From contig DBMP01000013.1 of NCBI GenBank assembly GCA_002298145.1, positions 248,001-312,000 of the forward strand: a stretch of 64,000 nucleotides of DNA, in the 5' to 3' direction. Origin of the DNA: Spartobacteria bacterium UBA695. Its GTDB lineage: Bacteria > Verrucomicrobiota > Verrucomicrobiia > Chthoniobacterales > Chthoniobacteraceae. The position numbers and the translations under genes were made by a program. Shown here in pieces: positions 35,603-43,601 of the stretch. Each line of letters begins with the position of its first letter. Within the stretch, counting starts at the first letter, position 1. The notes beneath the pieces are model-generated. The model saw only the letters and a list, made by a program, of their open reading frames with translations, was not told where the DNA came from and did not search any database.

Positions 35603-36709
35603 TTACGCCCCCTCGTGGCGGGCGATCCAGCCGCCGCCGAGGACGCGCTCCCCATCGTAGCAAACGGCGGCCTGGCCGGGCGTCACGGCGCGCTGTGGGG
35701 TGTGCAGGCAAATTTCGGCGCGGTCCGGGCCCTGTGGCGTGACGGTCGCCGGGGTGCCGGGGTGGCCGTAGCGGATTTTTACCACGGCTTCAAACGGTTC
35801 GGTGGGCGCTTCGCTCTGGTGCCAGCGGCAGCGGGCGATCTCGAAGCGCTCCGTGAGCAGGTCGGCGGCGGCCCCGACGATGACGCGGCGGGAAGCCGGG
35901 TCGATATCGATGACGTAACGCGGTTCCTTGGATCCCCCCGGAAGCCCCTTGCGCTGGCCGATGGTGAAGAGCTCAATGCCGTCGTGATCGGCCAGGCGGC
36001 GCCCCGTGGTGTCATAGATGCCGCCTTTGTGGAAACGCGCTTGGCCCTCTCCGGCGCGTTGGCGCAGGAAGGCCTTGTAGTCGTTGCCGGGGACGAAGCA
36101 GATTTCCTGGCTGTCGGCTTTTTCGGCCACTTTCAGGCCGATGCGGCGGGCGATCTCGCGAATTTCCGGTTTCGACATATCGCCGAGCGGGAAGAGGGTG
36201 CGCCCGAGCTGCTCCTGGGTGAGGCTGAAGAGGAAATAGCTCTGGTCCTTGTGCGTGTCGGTCCCCTTGCTCAGCACGGAGCGGCCGTTTTCCAGGTGCT
36301 CGACGCGGGCGTAGTGGCCGGTGGCGATGAAGCTGGCCCCGAGCGCGGCGGCTTTGGTCCAGAGCGCGCCGAATTTCACCTTTTCGTTGCAGATGACGCA
36401 CGGGTTCGGCGTGCGCCCGGCCCGGTATTCGTCGGCGAAGTAGTCGATCACGGTTTTCTCGAAATCGAGCGATTCGTCGATGACGTAATGTGGGATGCCG
36501 ATCTTGTGGGCCACGGCTCGGGCGTCGGAAATGGCCGAGGGGCCGCAACAGGCGTCCTCGGCCTGGGAGATGCAGTCGTTGAGCCACACTTTCATCGTCA
36601 TTCCGACGACATCGTAGCCCTGTTCTTTAAGCAGGTAGGCGGCGACCGAGGAATCGACGCCGCCGCTCATGCCAATAACAACGCGGATGGGTGTGGGCTG
36701 CTGCTGCAT
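35603..36709 (-). CDS. mnmA: tRNA-specific 2-thiouridylase MnmA
   Basis: 368 residues, normal length. The ATP-pyrophosphatase loop is VVIGMSGGVDSSVAAYLL near the N-terminus. The catalytic cysteine pair lies in NPCVICNEKVKFG (about 102) and ADSQEICFVPGND (about 200), and ATGHYARVE is conserved. It adds sulfur to U34 of tRNA-Lys, Glu and Gln. It is divergent from a cysteine desulfurase gene, which probably supplies the persulfide; a tRNA-Lys gene lies 3.5 kb away. Confidence 0.95.
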   Translation of the reverse strand: MQQQPTPIRVVIGMSGGVDSSVAAYLLKEQGYDVVGMTMKVWLNDCISQAEDACCGPSAISDARAVAHKIGIPHYVIDESLDFEKTVIDYFADEYRAGRTPNPCVICNEKVKFGALWTKAAALGASFIATGHYARVEHLENGRSVLSKGTDTHKDQSYFLFSLTQEQLGRTLFPLGDMSKPEIREIARRIGLKVAEKADSQEICFVPGNDYKAFLRQRAGEGQARFHKGGIYDTTGRRLADHDGIELFTIGQRKGLPGGSKEPRYVIDIDPASRRVIVGAAADLLTERFEIARCRWHQSEAPTEPFEAVVKIRYGHPGTPATVTPQGPDRAEICLHTPQRAVTPGQAAVCYDGERVLGGGWIARHEGA

Positions 36710-36807
36710 AAAAGGTCATCCAACATACGATAGAGGAGGCCGTCGTCCAGTCCGGAACGTTTCGCGTTTCCCCCGGGGGGGATTGGCGTTATGTTGGAGG
36801 CCGCTCG

Positions 36808-37986
36808 ATGAACCGTCTTTACCTCGACCACAATGCCACGACGCCGCTTGCCCCGGCGGCGCTCGAAGCCATGCTGCCGCTCCTCTCCGGAGGGGAGGGG
36901 GCCTGCTTTGGCAACCCCTCCAGCGTCCACGCGGCGGGGCGCGATGCTCGGGCGGTGCTGGACGATGTGCGCGATACGCTGGCGCGGCTGCTCGGCGCAC
37001 GGTCCAACGAAATTATTTTCACTGGCGGCGGCTCGGAGGCGGATAACCTTGCCTTGATCGGCCTGGCCCGGCGGCGCGTGGCCCGGGGGGCGGCGCGGCA
37101 GATCGTTATTTCGCAAGTGGAGCACCATGCCGTGCTGCATGCCGCCGATTTTCTGGAGCGCCACGAGGGGTTTCGTGTGACGCGGCTGCCGGTGGACGGC
37201 GGCGGGCGGATCGACCCGGAGGCGCTGCGGGCGGCCCTGGCCCTTGCGCCGGAGACGGCGGCGGTTTCGCTCATGGCGGCCAATAACGAGACAGGGACGG
37301 TCCAGCCGGTGGAGCGGTTCGCGGCGATCTGCCGGGAGGCGGGGGTGCCGTTTCACACCGACCTGGTGCAGGGCTTTGCCAAGCTGCCCGTGCGGGTGGA
37401 CGGCCCGGATGCCCCGGACGCCCTGAGCCTGGCCGCGCATAAATTTTACGGCCCCAAGGGCGTCGGTGCGCTCTGGCTGCGCAGCGGCGTGTCCATCGAG
37501 GCCGTGGCCTTTGGCGGCGCGCAGGAGAACGAGCGGCGGCCCGGTACGGAGAACGTGGCGGGCATTGTGGGGATGGTCGCGGCGGCGGAATTGGCGGTCC
37601 GCGAGCGGGAGGCGGAAAACGCGCGCCTTGCGCCGTTGCGGGACCGGCTTTGGGAGGGCCTCGTGGCGTTGTTCCCGGCGGCGGTGCGCAACGGAAGTTG
37701 GGACGCCCCGGAACGGCAGCTCTCCAACACGCTCAACGTCTCCTTTCCCGGCCTTGATGGCGAGACGCTGCTGATTAATTGCGATCTGGAGGGCGTCTGC
37801 GTCTCCAGCGGCTCGGCCTGCATGGCGGGCTCGCCGCAGCCTTCGCACGTGCTCCTGGCTATGGGGGTGCCGGTGGAGGTAGCCCGGGCGAGTTTGCGGT
37901 TTTCGCTGGGGCGCTCGACCACGCCCGAGGTGATCGAAGCGACCTTGGAACGCCTCGGGCGGGTGCTGAAGCGGGCGGCGGCTTAG
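36808..37986 (+). CDS. Cysteine desulfurase (NifS/IscS class)
   Basis: 392 residues. YLDHNATTPLAPAALEAML opens the PLP class V fold. SQVEHHAVLH carries the PLP-stacking histidine, SLAAHKFYGPKGVGALWL the Schiff-base lysine, and SSGSACMAGSPQPSHVL (about 333) the active cysteine in the long loop of class I enzymes. It releases sulfur from cysteine for tRNA thiolation and Fe-S clusters. Its position back to back with mnmA, 98 bp apart, supports a joint role. Confidence 0.93.
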   Translation: MNRLYLDHNATTPLAPAALEAMLPLLSGGEGACFGNPSSVHAAGRDARAVLDDVRDTLARLLGARSNEIIFTGGGSEADNLALIGLARRRVARGAARQIVISQVEHHAVLHAADFLERHEGFRVTRLPVDGGGRIDPEALRAALALAPETAAVSLMAANNETGTVQPVERFAAICREAGVPFHTDLVQGFAKLPVRVDGPDAPDALSLAAHKFYGPKGVGALWLRSGVSIEAVAFGGAQENERRPGTENVAGIVGMVAAAELAVREREAENARLAPLRDRLWEGLVALFPAAVRNGSWDAPERQLSNTLNVSFPGLDGETLLINCDLEGVCVSSGSACMAGSPQPSHVLLAMGVPVEVARASLRFSLGRSTTPEVIEATLERLGRVLKRAAA

Positions 37987-39335
37987 AACTTCGGCGGCGG
38001 GATCGGCAGCGGCTGGCCTTTGAGCAGCGCCTGTTTCCACTTGAGCGCTTCCTGGAAATAGGCGTTCTGGCTGCCGCCGGAGCCGTGGTGATCGGCCAGG
38101 GGCATGACGATCAGCTCCTTTGGCTGCGGGATGGCGTTGTACGCCGCGATGACGCCCCAGGGGCACGCCGCGTTATCGAGGAGCCCCACGCCGACCAGGG
38201 CCGGGCAGCGGATGCGGGCGGCGAAGTAAATCGTGTCGAAATACCCGGCGGTTTGCTTGACCTTCTCGGGGTCGCGGTCCCGGGGGCCCCAGTTGTTAAG
38301 CCAGTAGGGCCAGGCGACCGCGTGCGGGGGATTCGCCGTGGCTCCGTACACGTCGGCCCCGGCGGGAACGCCCGTAACGACTGCCGTGATCTTGGGGTAG
38401 AGCGCGGCGGTTGCGAACGATTGCAAGCCGCCCTGCGAGACCCCGGTAACGACCAGTACCTTCCCATTCCAGTCGGGCCGGGAGGCGAGGTATTCCGCGC
38501 CGCGCACACACCCGAGGAACATGCGCACGAAGTAGGATTGGTCGCGGTCGTCGTTGCCGAAGTAGATGTAATTTTTCAGCGCGTTTTCCTTCTGGTCCTT
38601 GTAGAAGGCCTCGCTTTCATCGGGCGGCAAGTCGTGCGCGTTGATGTTGAGCGCCAGCCAGCCCTCCTTTGCCTCGCTGGTGATCATGTTTTTGTCCAGC
38701 GGGTAGACTCCGGCGAAATTGACAACCAGCAGCGCGGGGAACTTTTCGCCCTGCGCGGGCCGGGCCAGGAGGCCGCGCGCATGGGTGCCGCGAATATTAT
38801 CCAGAGTGACGCGGTAGAGATCGACGCCCTCGGCGTTGCGCAGGCCTTCGGTGCCGATTTTTTCAACCTGCGGGTTTGAGGCGACTTTCGCGAGTTCATC
38901 GAGCTTCGTTTTCCAGAAGGCGTCGAAATCAGCGGGCGCGGGGCACACCGGGCCGATCTTTTCCGGGGAGACGACCGCGCCCCCCACGCCGATGGGGAGC
39001 GATTTCGCTGGATCAGGCAACTTGATTTCCGCCCGCAGCGCGCCGGGGTCCTCGCGCGAAGCGGTGATCTTTGCCGGGCCTGCCGAGAGGTCGATCGTGC
39101 CGCTGGCAGCCTCCGCTTTGCCCCCGTCTTTGCTCACCCGGTAGGGCAGCGCGGTGAGCCCGGCGCGGTCGCCGGATTTGATGTCCACGGTCCAGGTGAC
39201 CGGTTCGCCGGGTTTGTAAATGCCGGTGTCATGGTCCGGTGTGAGGGAGAGGAGGGGATCGGCGGCGAAGGCGAGCGCGGCGGAAAGCAGCGAGGAGGTG
39301 GCTGCAAACGCCCTAAGGAAAATGATTTTTTTCAT
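37983..39335 (-). CDS. Secreted acetylxylan esterase (CE7/AXE1-like)
   Basis: 450 residues from the ATG at 39335, which starts a clear signal peptide (FLRAFAATSSLLSAALAFA); the frame is open further upstream without support. An N-terminal beta domain (30-140) precedes an alpha/beta-hydrolase fold of the AXE1 type. VVTGVSQGGLQSFATAAL has the nucleophile Ser, VGLLDNAACP the Asp, and ADHHGSGGS the His. CE7 enzymes remove acetyl groups from xylo-oligosaccharides and cephalosporins. It converges on, and overlaps by 4 bp, the desulfurase stop. Confidence 0.85.
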   Translation of the reverse strand: MKKIIFLRAFAATSSLLSAALAFAADPLLSLTPDHDTGIYKPGEPVTWTVDIKSGDRAGLTALPYRVSKDGGKAEAASGTIDLSAGPAKITASREDPGALRAEIKLPDPAKSLPIGVGGAVVSPEKIGPVCPAPADFDAFWKTKLDELAKVASNPQVEKIGTEGLRNAEGVDLYRVTLDNIRGTHARGLLARPAQGEKFPALLVVNFAGVYPLDKNMITSEAKEGWLALNINAHDLPPDESEAFYKDQKENALKNYIYFGNDDRDQSYFVRMFLGCVRGAEYLASRPDWNGKVLVVTGVSQGGLQSFATAALYPKITAVVTGVPAGADVYGATANPPHAVAWPYWLNNWGPRDRDPEKVKQTAGYFDTIYFAARIRCPALVGVGLLDNAACPWGVIAAYNAIPQPKELIVMPLADHHGSGGSQNAYFQEALKWKQALLKGQPLPIPPPKF

Positions 39336-39429
39336 GGGGAGACAGACTGAAATCAGCGGGTAGTTTAGCACAAAGTCGCCCATGGAAATGCTCGGTGTTG
39401 TGCTAACAATAGAACCACGCGGGCACAAA

Positions 39430-39459
39430 GAAACCGGCCCCTTTTCCAGAGCCGGTTTC
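39430..39459 (-). terminator. Terminator after rubrerythrin
   Basis: Stem GAAACCGGC / GCCGGTTTC with a 12-nt loop; on the minus strand it runs into TTTG. An outer GGGCAC / GTGCCC pair (39421-39426, 39465-39470) extends it. It lies between the rubrerythrin stop and the esterase start. Confidence 0.7.
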
Positions 39460-39493
39460 CAGAGGTGCCCTTTAAAAAAAGCGCCCTTGGGGC

Positions 39494-40039
39494 TTACGCG
39501 ATGGTCTCGAACACCTTCGCGGCGGCGTTGCAGACAGAGCATTTCTCCGGAAGCTCGGTGACGGTCTCGCCACAGACGGCACAGACGTAGAAAGGCTTGT
39601 CGGCGTTCTTGCCGAGGTTGTCGAGGGCGGCTTGGTAGAGCGCGGCGTGCTGCACTTCGACCTTCATCGCCCAGGTCATCGTCCGGAGGGCTTCTTTGCA
39701 GCCGTCCTTTTCCGCGACGGCGATGAACTCGGGGTACATTTCCTTGAATTCGTGGGTTTCGCCCTTGATCGCATCCTTGATGTTCTCGGCCGTGGCACCG
39801 GGCGTCACGTCAGCGAGGATCAGCTGATCGACCACGCCGCCGAGGGCGAGGATCGTCTTGCGGTGGTTGTTGGCGTGGATCGTCTCCGCGCGGGAGGCGG
39901 CCCGGAAAAGGCGGGCTTCGTAGGCGTAGCCCTCTGCGTCGGCTTTCTTGGCGTAGGCGGCGTATTTGTGGGAAGCGTTGGATTCGCCCTGGAAGGCGGC
40001 GTTAAGGTTGGCGATGGTCTCTTGGGATGCGGTGCTCAT
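39494..40039 (-). CDS. Rubrerythrin
   Basis: 181 residues. A ferritin-like four-helix diiron domain comes first, with ligand helices NAAFQGESNASHKYAAYA, SRAETIHANNH, KGETHEFKEMYPEF and KVEVQHAALYQ. The C-terminus is a rubredoxin-like knuckle with two Cys pairs (CAVCG and CSVC). It reduces hydrogen peroxide in anaerobes and microaerophiles, drawing electrons from rubredoxin or NADH systems. Confidence 0.93.
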   Translation of the reverse strand: MSTASQETIANLNAAFQGESNASHKYAAYAKKADAEGYAYEARLFRAASRAETIHANNHRKTILALGGVVDQLILADVTPGATAENIKDAIKGETHEFKEMYPEFIAVAEKDGCKEALRTMTWAMKVEVQHAALYQAALDNLGKNADKPFYVCAVCGETVTELPEKCSVCNAAAKVFETIA

Positions 40040-40093
40040 GGAGTGCGTATATTACCGCATCCGCGCCGCGAGGCAAGGCGGGTTAATCGTTGC

Positions 40094-41566
40094 TTAAACT
40101 ACATTCAGCGCTGCTTCCAGCCGCTTCCAGAGGTCTTCCGAATCCTCCAGACCGGCGGAGATCCGGATCAGGTGGCTCGGCACGCCGCACGATTCCACCC
40201 AGTCCAGCTCGGTGTAGTGGGCCATGATCGTAAACGGGCAGGCCAGCGTGAAGACCGTTCCCAGGCTCGGGCCCTTGCAGTACGCCAGCGCGTCGTAGAT
40301 TTTCGGGCTGTTGACCTCGGGGTTTTTCGGCAGAAAGGTAATCAGCGAGCCCCAGCCGCCCTCGGGTCGGCGCAAGGCCTCGTAGGCTTCCTTGAACTCC
40401 CACTTGGGGTACCAGACGCGCTCGACCGCCGGGTGACCGCGCAGTCGCTCGGCCAGGTAGAGGCCGTTGGCGTTGTGGATCTTCATCCGCTCGGGCGCGC
40501 CGTGGGCTTGGGCGTCGATGATTGCCGCGTCGCTTTCCCAAAGCAGCGGCTCGGCGTGCGCGGCGATGAGTGGCTTTAATACCGAATAATACGGAGAGCG
40601 CGGATTGCAGATCGCCGCCCCGCCCATCACGTCGCCCGTTCCGGCGATGTACTTGGTGAGGCTGGTGACGACCACGTCGGCGTCGCGGCTCAGGTCGATG
40701 TTGAAGGGCGTTGCGACGGTGTCGTCGACGACCAGCGGGATGCGGTGTTCCCTCAGCACGGGGCCGATGGCGCGCACGTCGGCGCTGCCCAGGGTTGGGT
40801 TGCCCGGGATCTCGCAGAAACACCCGGCGAGGCGTTCGCGGGTGAGCAGGTCGCGGAGCTTTTCCTCCAGGTTGTCGAGCCGCGCAAAAAGCGTCGCCCC
40901 GAGGCCGAACTTCTGCTGCTGCTTGAGCGTGTCGACATACGGGAAGCCGAGCTGCACGGTTTTCCGCCCCGGCGAGCGCTCGATGGTCGCTTGCAGCGCG
41001 GCGAACTGGGCCGCCATGCCCGAGGGGCAAAGAAATACGTCGCTCGGATCGCAGTCGTAGAACCCAGCGAGCTGCGCTTTCAAGGAACGGTGCATATCCG
41101 TCTCCACGACTTCGGGCGCATTCCCGGCCAGGAATGCCTCGGCGCGGCGGGTGGAGACGATGAGGCCGGTGTGCTGCCAGAAGGTGCGCAGCGCGGCGTA
41201 GCCGGTGGGGGTGGTCTCCACGGCGTGGATCTGCCTTGCCTCGCCCGGGCCTAGCAGCCGAGCCGGTTCGCCGGTGGTTTGACGCACAAAGGCGAGCGCC
41301 ATTCCGGCCGTTTTCGCGGAAGGGAAGGGGAGGCACTCCAGCTGTTCGCTGAAGCGGCGCGCCACGGCGGCGACCAGCGTGTGGACGACGAAGCGCGGAT
41401 AGCCTGCCTGGAGCCGGGCGACCACGGCGGGCTTTTTCTCCTCATACCCGATCACATCCTCCCAGCGCGGGAGCGAAACGGAGACGGCGTGCGTGGAGGC
41501 CGGGAGCGGGCGGCCCAGGTCGGACGGTTCCCAGAGCGGGTGGGCCAGCAAATCGGAGTCGTTCAT
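40094..41566 (-). CDS. Cystathionine gamma-synthase-like PLP enzyme with fungal-type N-terminal extension
   Basis: 490 residues from the ATG at 41566; the longer frame upstream lies inside the next gene. The PLP core has VVDDTVATPFNIDLSRDADV and VVTSLTKYIAGTGDVMGG with the Schiff-base lysine. Before it stands an extension of about 110 residues containing STHAVSVSLPRWEDVIGYEE and GYPRFVVHTL. As I recall, this pattern is typical of the fungal Str2-type cystathionine gamma-synthases and is absent from MetB of enterobacteria. A GGAGG Shine-Dalgarno lies 8 bp upstream and the start overlaps the stop of the upstream gene by 4 bp (ATGA), so the two are coupled. Role: cysteine plus activated homoserine to cystathionine. 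Confidence 0.8.
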   Translation of the reverse strand: MNDSDLLAHPLWEPSDLGRPLPASTHAVSVSLPRWEDVIGYEEKKPAVVARLQAGYPRFVVHTLVAAVARRFSEQLECLPFPSAKTAGMALAFVRQTTGEPARLLGPGEARQIHAVETTPTGYAALRTFWQHTGLIVSTRRAEAFLAGNAPEVVETDMHRSLKAQLAGFYDCDPSDVFLCPSGMAAQFAALQATIERSPGRKTVQLGFPYVDTLKQQQKFGLGATLFARLDNLEEKLRDLLTRERLAGCFCEIPGNPTLGSADVRAIGPVLREHRIPLVVDDTVATPFNIDLSRDADVVVTSLTKYIAGTGDVMGGAAICNPRSPYYSVLKPLIAAHAEPLLWESDAAIIDAQAHGAPERMKIHNANGLYLAERLRGHPAVERVWYPKWEFKEAYEALRRPEGGWGSLITFLPKNPEVNSPKIYDALAYCKGPSLGTVFTLACPFTIMAHYTELDWVESCGVPSHLIRISAGLEDSEDLWKRLEAALNVV

Positions 41567-42720
41567 CGGAGTACCTCCGTCAACGCTTGCTCGATGTCGC
41601 GGCGCAGGTCGGCGGCGTCCTCGACGCCCACCGAAAAGCGGATCAGGCCGTCGGAAATCCCCACGGCGCGGCGCACGCTCGGCGGGACGCCCGCGTGGGT
41701 CATTGTCGCCGGGTGGCAGACGAGGCTTTCCACGCCTCCGAGGCTCTCGGCCAGCGTAAAGAGGCGCAGCTTGCGGCAAAACTCCAGGGTCTTGTCCGTC
41801 GGGGCATCGAGTTCGGCGATCACGATGCCCGAGCCGCCGCTCATTTGTCTGCGAGCCAGCTCATACTGGGGATGACTCGGCAAATACGGATAGCGCACTG
41901 AGCGGATGCCCGCGTGGCCTTCCAGGAAACGGGCTAGCTCCAGGGCGTTGGCGCAGTGGCGCTCCATGCGCAGCGCGAGGGTCCGCTTGCCGCGTGTGAT
42001 GAGCCAGGCGTCGAAGGGCGAGGGCTGGAGGCCCAGGGCCTTTTGCGCGAAGTCCATGCGCTTGTGCCATACCGGGTCATTAGTAGCCACCACGCCGCCG
42101 AGGGCGTCGCTGTGGCCGTTAATGTATTTCGTGCTGGAGGCGAGGCTCAAGGTCGCGCCCAGCTCCAGCGGGCGTTGCAGGTAGGGCGAGGCGAAGGTGT
42201 TATCGACCACCGTGGCCGCACCTGCTTCCGCCGCTACTTTGGCGATCCCCGCGATGTCGATGATTTTCAAGAGCGGGTTCGTCGGGCTCTCCAGCCAGAC
42301 GAGCGCCGGGCGGGCCTGGCGGATCTGCTCCCAGTTCTCCTCGCGGGTCAGATCGACGTAGCGGGCTTGCACGCCGAATTTGTTAAACACGCGTTCAAAA
42401 AGGCGGTAGGTGCAGCCGTAGAGATTCTCCTCGGCGAGCACGAGGTCGCCGCTTTTTAGCGTCGAGATGACAGCGGTAATCGCCGATACGCCGCTGGCGA
42501 AGCAGGTGGCGAATTGCGACCCCTCCAGCGCTGCGATCGACTCCTGCAATAGACGGAAATTTGGATTTCCCGAGCGGGTGTAATCAAAACCATCGGCGTT
42601 GCCTTGTTCGAACGTCGAGGTCAGATAGACCGGCGGCATGACGGCTCCGGTGTTTCCCGTATAGCCCCGTCCTGAGTGGACGGCCTGGGTTCCAAAGCCT
42701 GCGTCGGTGTCGTGTGTCAT
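41563..42720 (-). CDS. Cystathionine gamma-lyase/gamma-synthase family PLP enzyme
   Basis: 385 residues, usual length of the Cys/Met metabolism PLP family. FGTQAVHSGRGYTGNTGAVM starts the fold, SGNPNFRLLQESIAALEG follows (in place of the usual YSRxxNPT), and LSLASSTKYINGHSDALGG contains the PLP lysine. The C-terminus has LAESLGGVESLVCHPATMTH. The family covers cystathionine lyases and synthases and O-acetylhomoserine sulfhydrylases, and the sequence does not settle which. First gene of a two-gene operon, preceded by a structured leader. Confidence 0.85.
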   Translation of the reverse strand: MTHDTDAGFGTQAVHSGRGYTGNTGAVMPPVYLTSTFEQGNADGFDYTRSGNPNFRLLQESIAALEGSQFATCFASGVSAITAVISTLKSGDLVLAEENLYGCTYRLFERVFNKFGVQARYVDLTREENWEQIRQARPALVWLESPTNPLLKIIDIAGIAKVAAEAGAATVVDNTFASPYLQRPLELGATLSLASSTKYINGHSDALGGVVATNDPVWHKRMDFAQKALGLQPSPFDAWLITRGKRTLALRMERHCANALELARFLEGHAGIRSVRYPYLPSHPQYELARRQMSGGSGIVIAELDAPTDKTLEFCRKLRLFTLAESLGGVESLVCHPATMTHAGVPPSVRRAVGISDGLIRFSVGVEDAADLRRDIEQALTEVLR

Positions 42721-42738
42721 AAAATTTAGGCGAAGGCT

Positions 42739-42790
42739 GACACTGGGAGCACCCGGAGCGGCGTTGCGCCCGGGGGACTACAGGAGTGTC
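42739..42790 (-). promoter_or_regulatory. Structured 5' leader of the cystathionine operon
   Basis: On the minus strand: closing stem GACACT / AGTGTC, inner stem CCGG / CCGG, and a terminal hairpin GGCG-CAA-CGCC. It ends 18 nt before the ATG, and there is no purine-rich Shine-Dalgarno in that gap. It does not match the SAM-I, SAM-II or SAH consensus I know. A cis-regulatory RNA is possible. The rest of the 275-bp gap to the Rrf2 gene shows no gene. Confidence 0.4.
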
Positions 42791-42995
42791 TTTGAGCCTT
42801 CATGGGTGAAAAAATAGATTTGAAATGAGTAAGGTGATGTGGAGCCGGTGCCAGGACATAATAATGGCATGACTCGGATAAGGCAAAAAGAGGCAATCAG
42901 GCCCGCAGCATGGACATTCGGCGGACCTGCATACGCATTCGGTCCCCGTTCATGTTCCAGCTTGGGCTCTGATGATCCTCTTGGTTACTCATACT

Positions 42996-43454
42996 CTAGA
43001 TCGAATAGTCGGGCGCCGCAGTGGCCTCCCGTAGCTTGTGGGAGCGCTCCACCAGATCGGCCAGGGTGACGCCGCCCAAAACATTCAAAATCGCCTCGCG
43101 AACTTCCTGCAACACACTGCGGATGGCCAGCTGCACCTCGTCGGTCCCGCCGGTGAAAGGCCCCGCGGAATCAGCGTCGGGCGGCAGCGCCACCAGCGAC
43201 CCCTCCACGTACCGGATGAGATCCGAGAGCGTAATTTGCTCCGGCGGGCGCGCGAGTTGATAGCCCCCGGCGATTCCCCTTCGGCTCTCCACGAATCCGC
43301 CCGACTTCACATCGTTGAGGATCTGTTCGAGAAACCGCTTCGGGATGTTCTGCCGCTCCGAGATCGTCTGGATACGGACGATCCCCCGGCCGTAGTGCTC
43401 GGCAAGCACCATTAGAGCCCGAAGGGCATAGTCACCTCGAAGGGAAAGTTTCAT
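42996..43454 (-). CDS. Rrf2-family transcriptional regulator (CymR-like)
   Basis: 152 residues. Winged helix at 1-80: MKLSLRGDYALRALMVLAEH, IQTISERQNIPKRFLEQIL and SGGFVESRRGIAGGYQLARP. There are no cysteines, so it cannot hold an Fe-S cluster as IscR does and is closer to CymR-type regulators of cysteine metabolism. It is divergent from cysK and lies upstream of the cystathionine genes, in line with control of sulfur assimilation. Confidence 0.85.
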   Translation of the reverse strand: MKLSLRGDYALRALMVLAEHYGRGIVRIQTISERQNIPKRFLEQILNDVKSGGFVESRRGIAGGYQLARPPEQITLSDLIRYVEGSLVALPPDADSAGPFTGGTDEVQLAIRSVLQEVREAILNVLGGVTLADLVERSHKLREATAAPDYSI

Positions 43455-43499
43455 GGAATAGATATGATCCTAATCTACATCGAGAAAATCAAGATAAAC

Positions 43500-43513
43500 T
43501 AGAAACTTTTCTA
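43500..43513. promoter_or_regulatory. Palindrome in the rrf2-cysK intergenic region
   Basis: TAGAAACTTTTCTA: perfect 6-bp arms (TAGAAA / TTTCTA) with a 2-bp centre, 11 bp upstream of the cysK -35. A plausible operator for the adjacent Rrf2 regulator. Confidence 0.5.
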
Positions 43514-43524
43514 CCTAAACCCGA

Positions 43525-43552
43525 TTGACATGCTGTAGTTTAGTGCTATTTT
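43525..43552 (+). promoter_or_regulatory. cysK promoter
   Basis: TTGACA (43525-43530), 16-bp spacer, TATTTT (43547-43552). Perfect -35 and a weaker -10, 50 bp before the cysK ATG. Confidence 0.65.
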
Positions 43553-43601
43553 CAACGTGAGTCCGCACGGACGATTTGCAAACCTAAACACCCGAACAAC
43601 C

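Noticed and set aside
35615..36733. Long plus-strand frame of 372 codons opposite mnmA
   Set aside because: Low-complexity Gly/Ala/Val composition, fully antisense to a clear mnmA; a GC-rich shadow frame.
36667..38166. Long minus-strand frame of 499 codons opposite the cysteine desulfurase
   Set aside because: Arg/His/Pro-rich shadow; the plus strand encodes all catalytic motifs of the desulfurase.
42721..42995. SAM-I riboswitch before the cystathionine operon
   Set aside because: Core sequences of SAM-I are not found; only an unassigned stem structure is supported.
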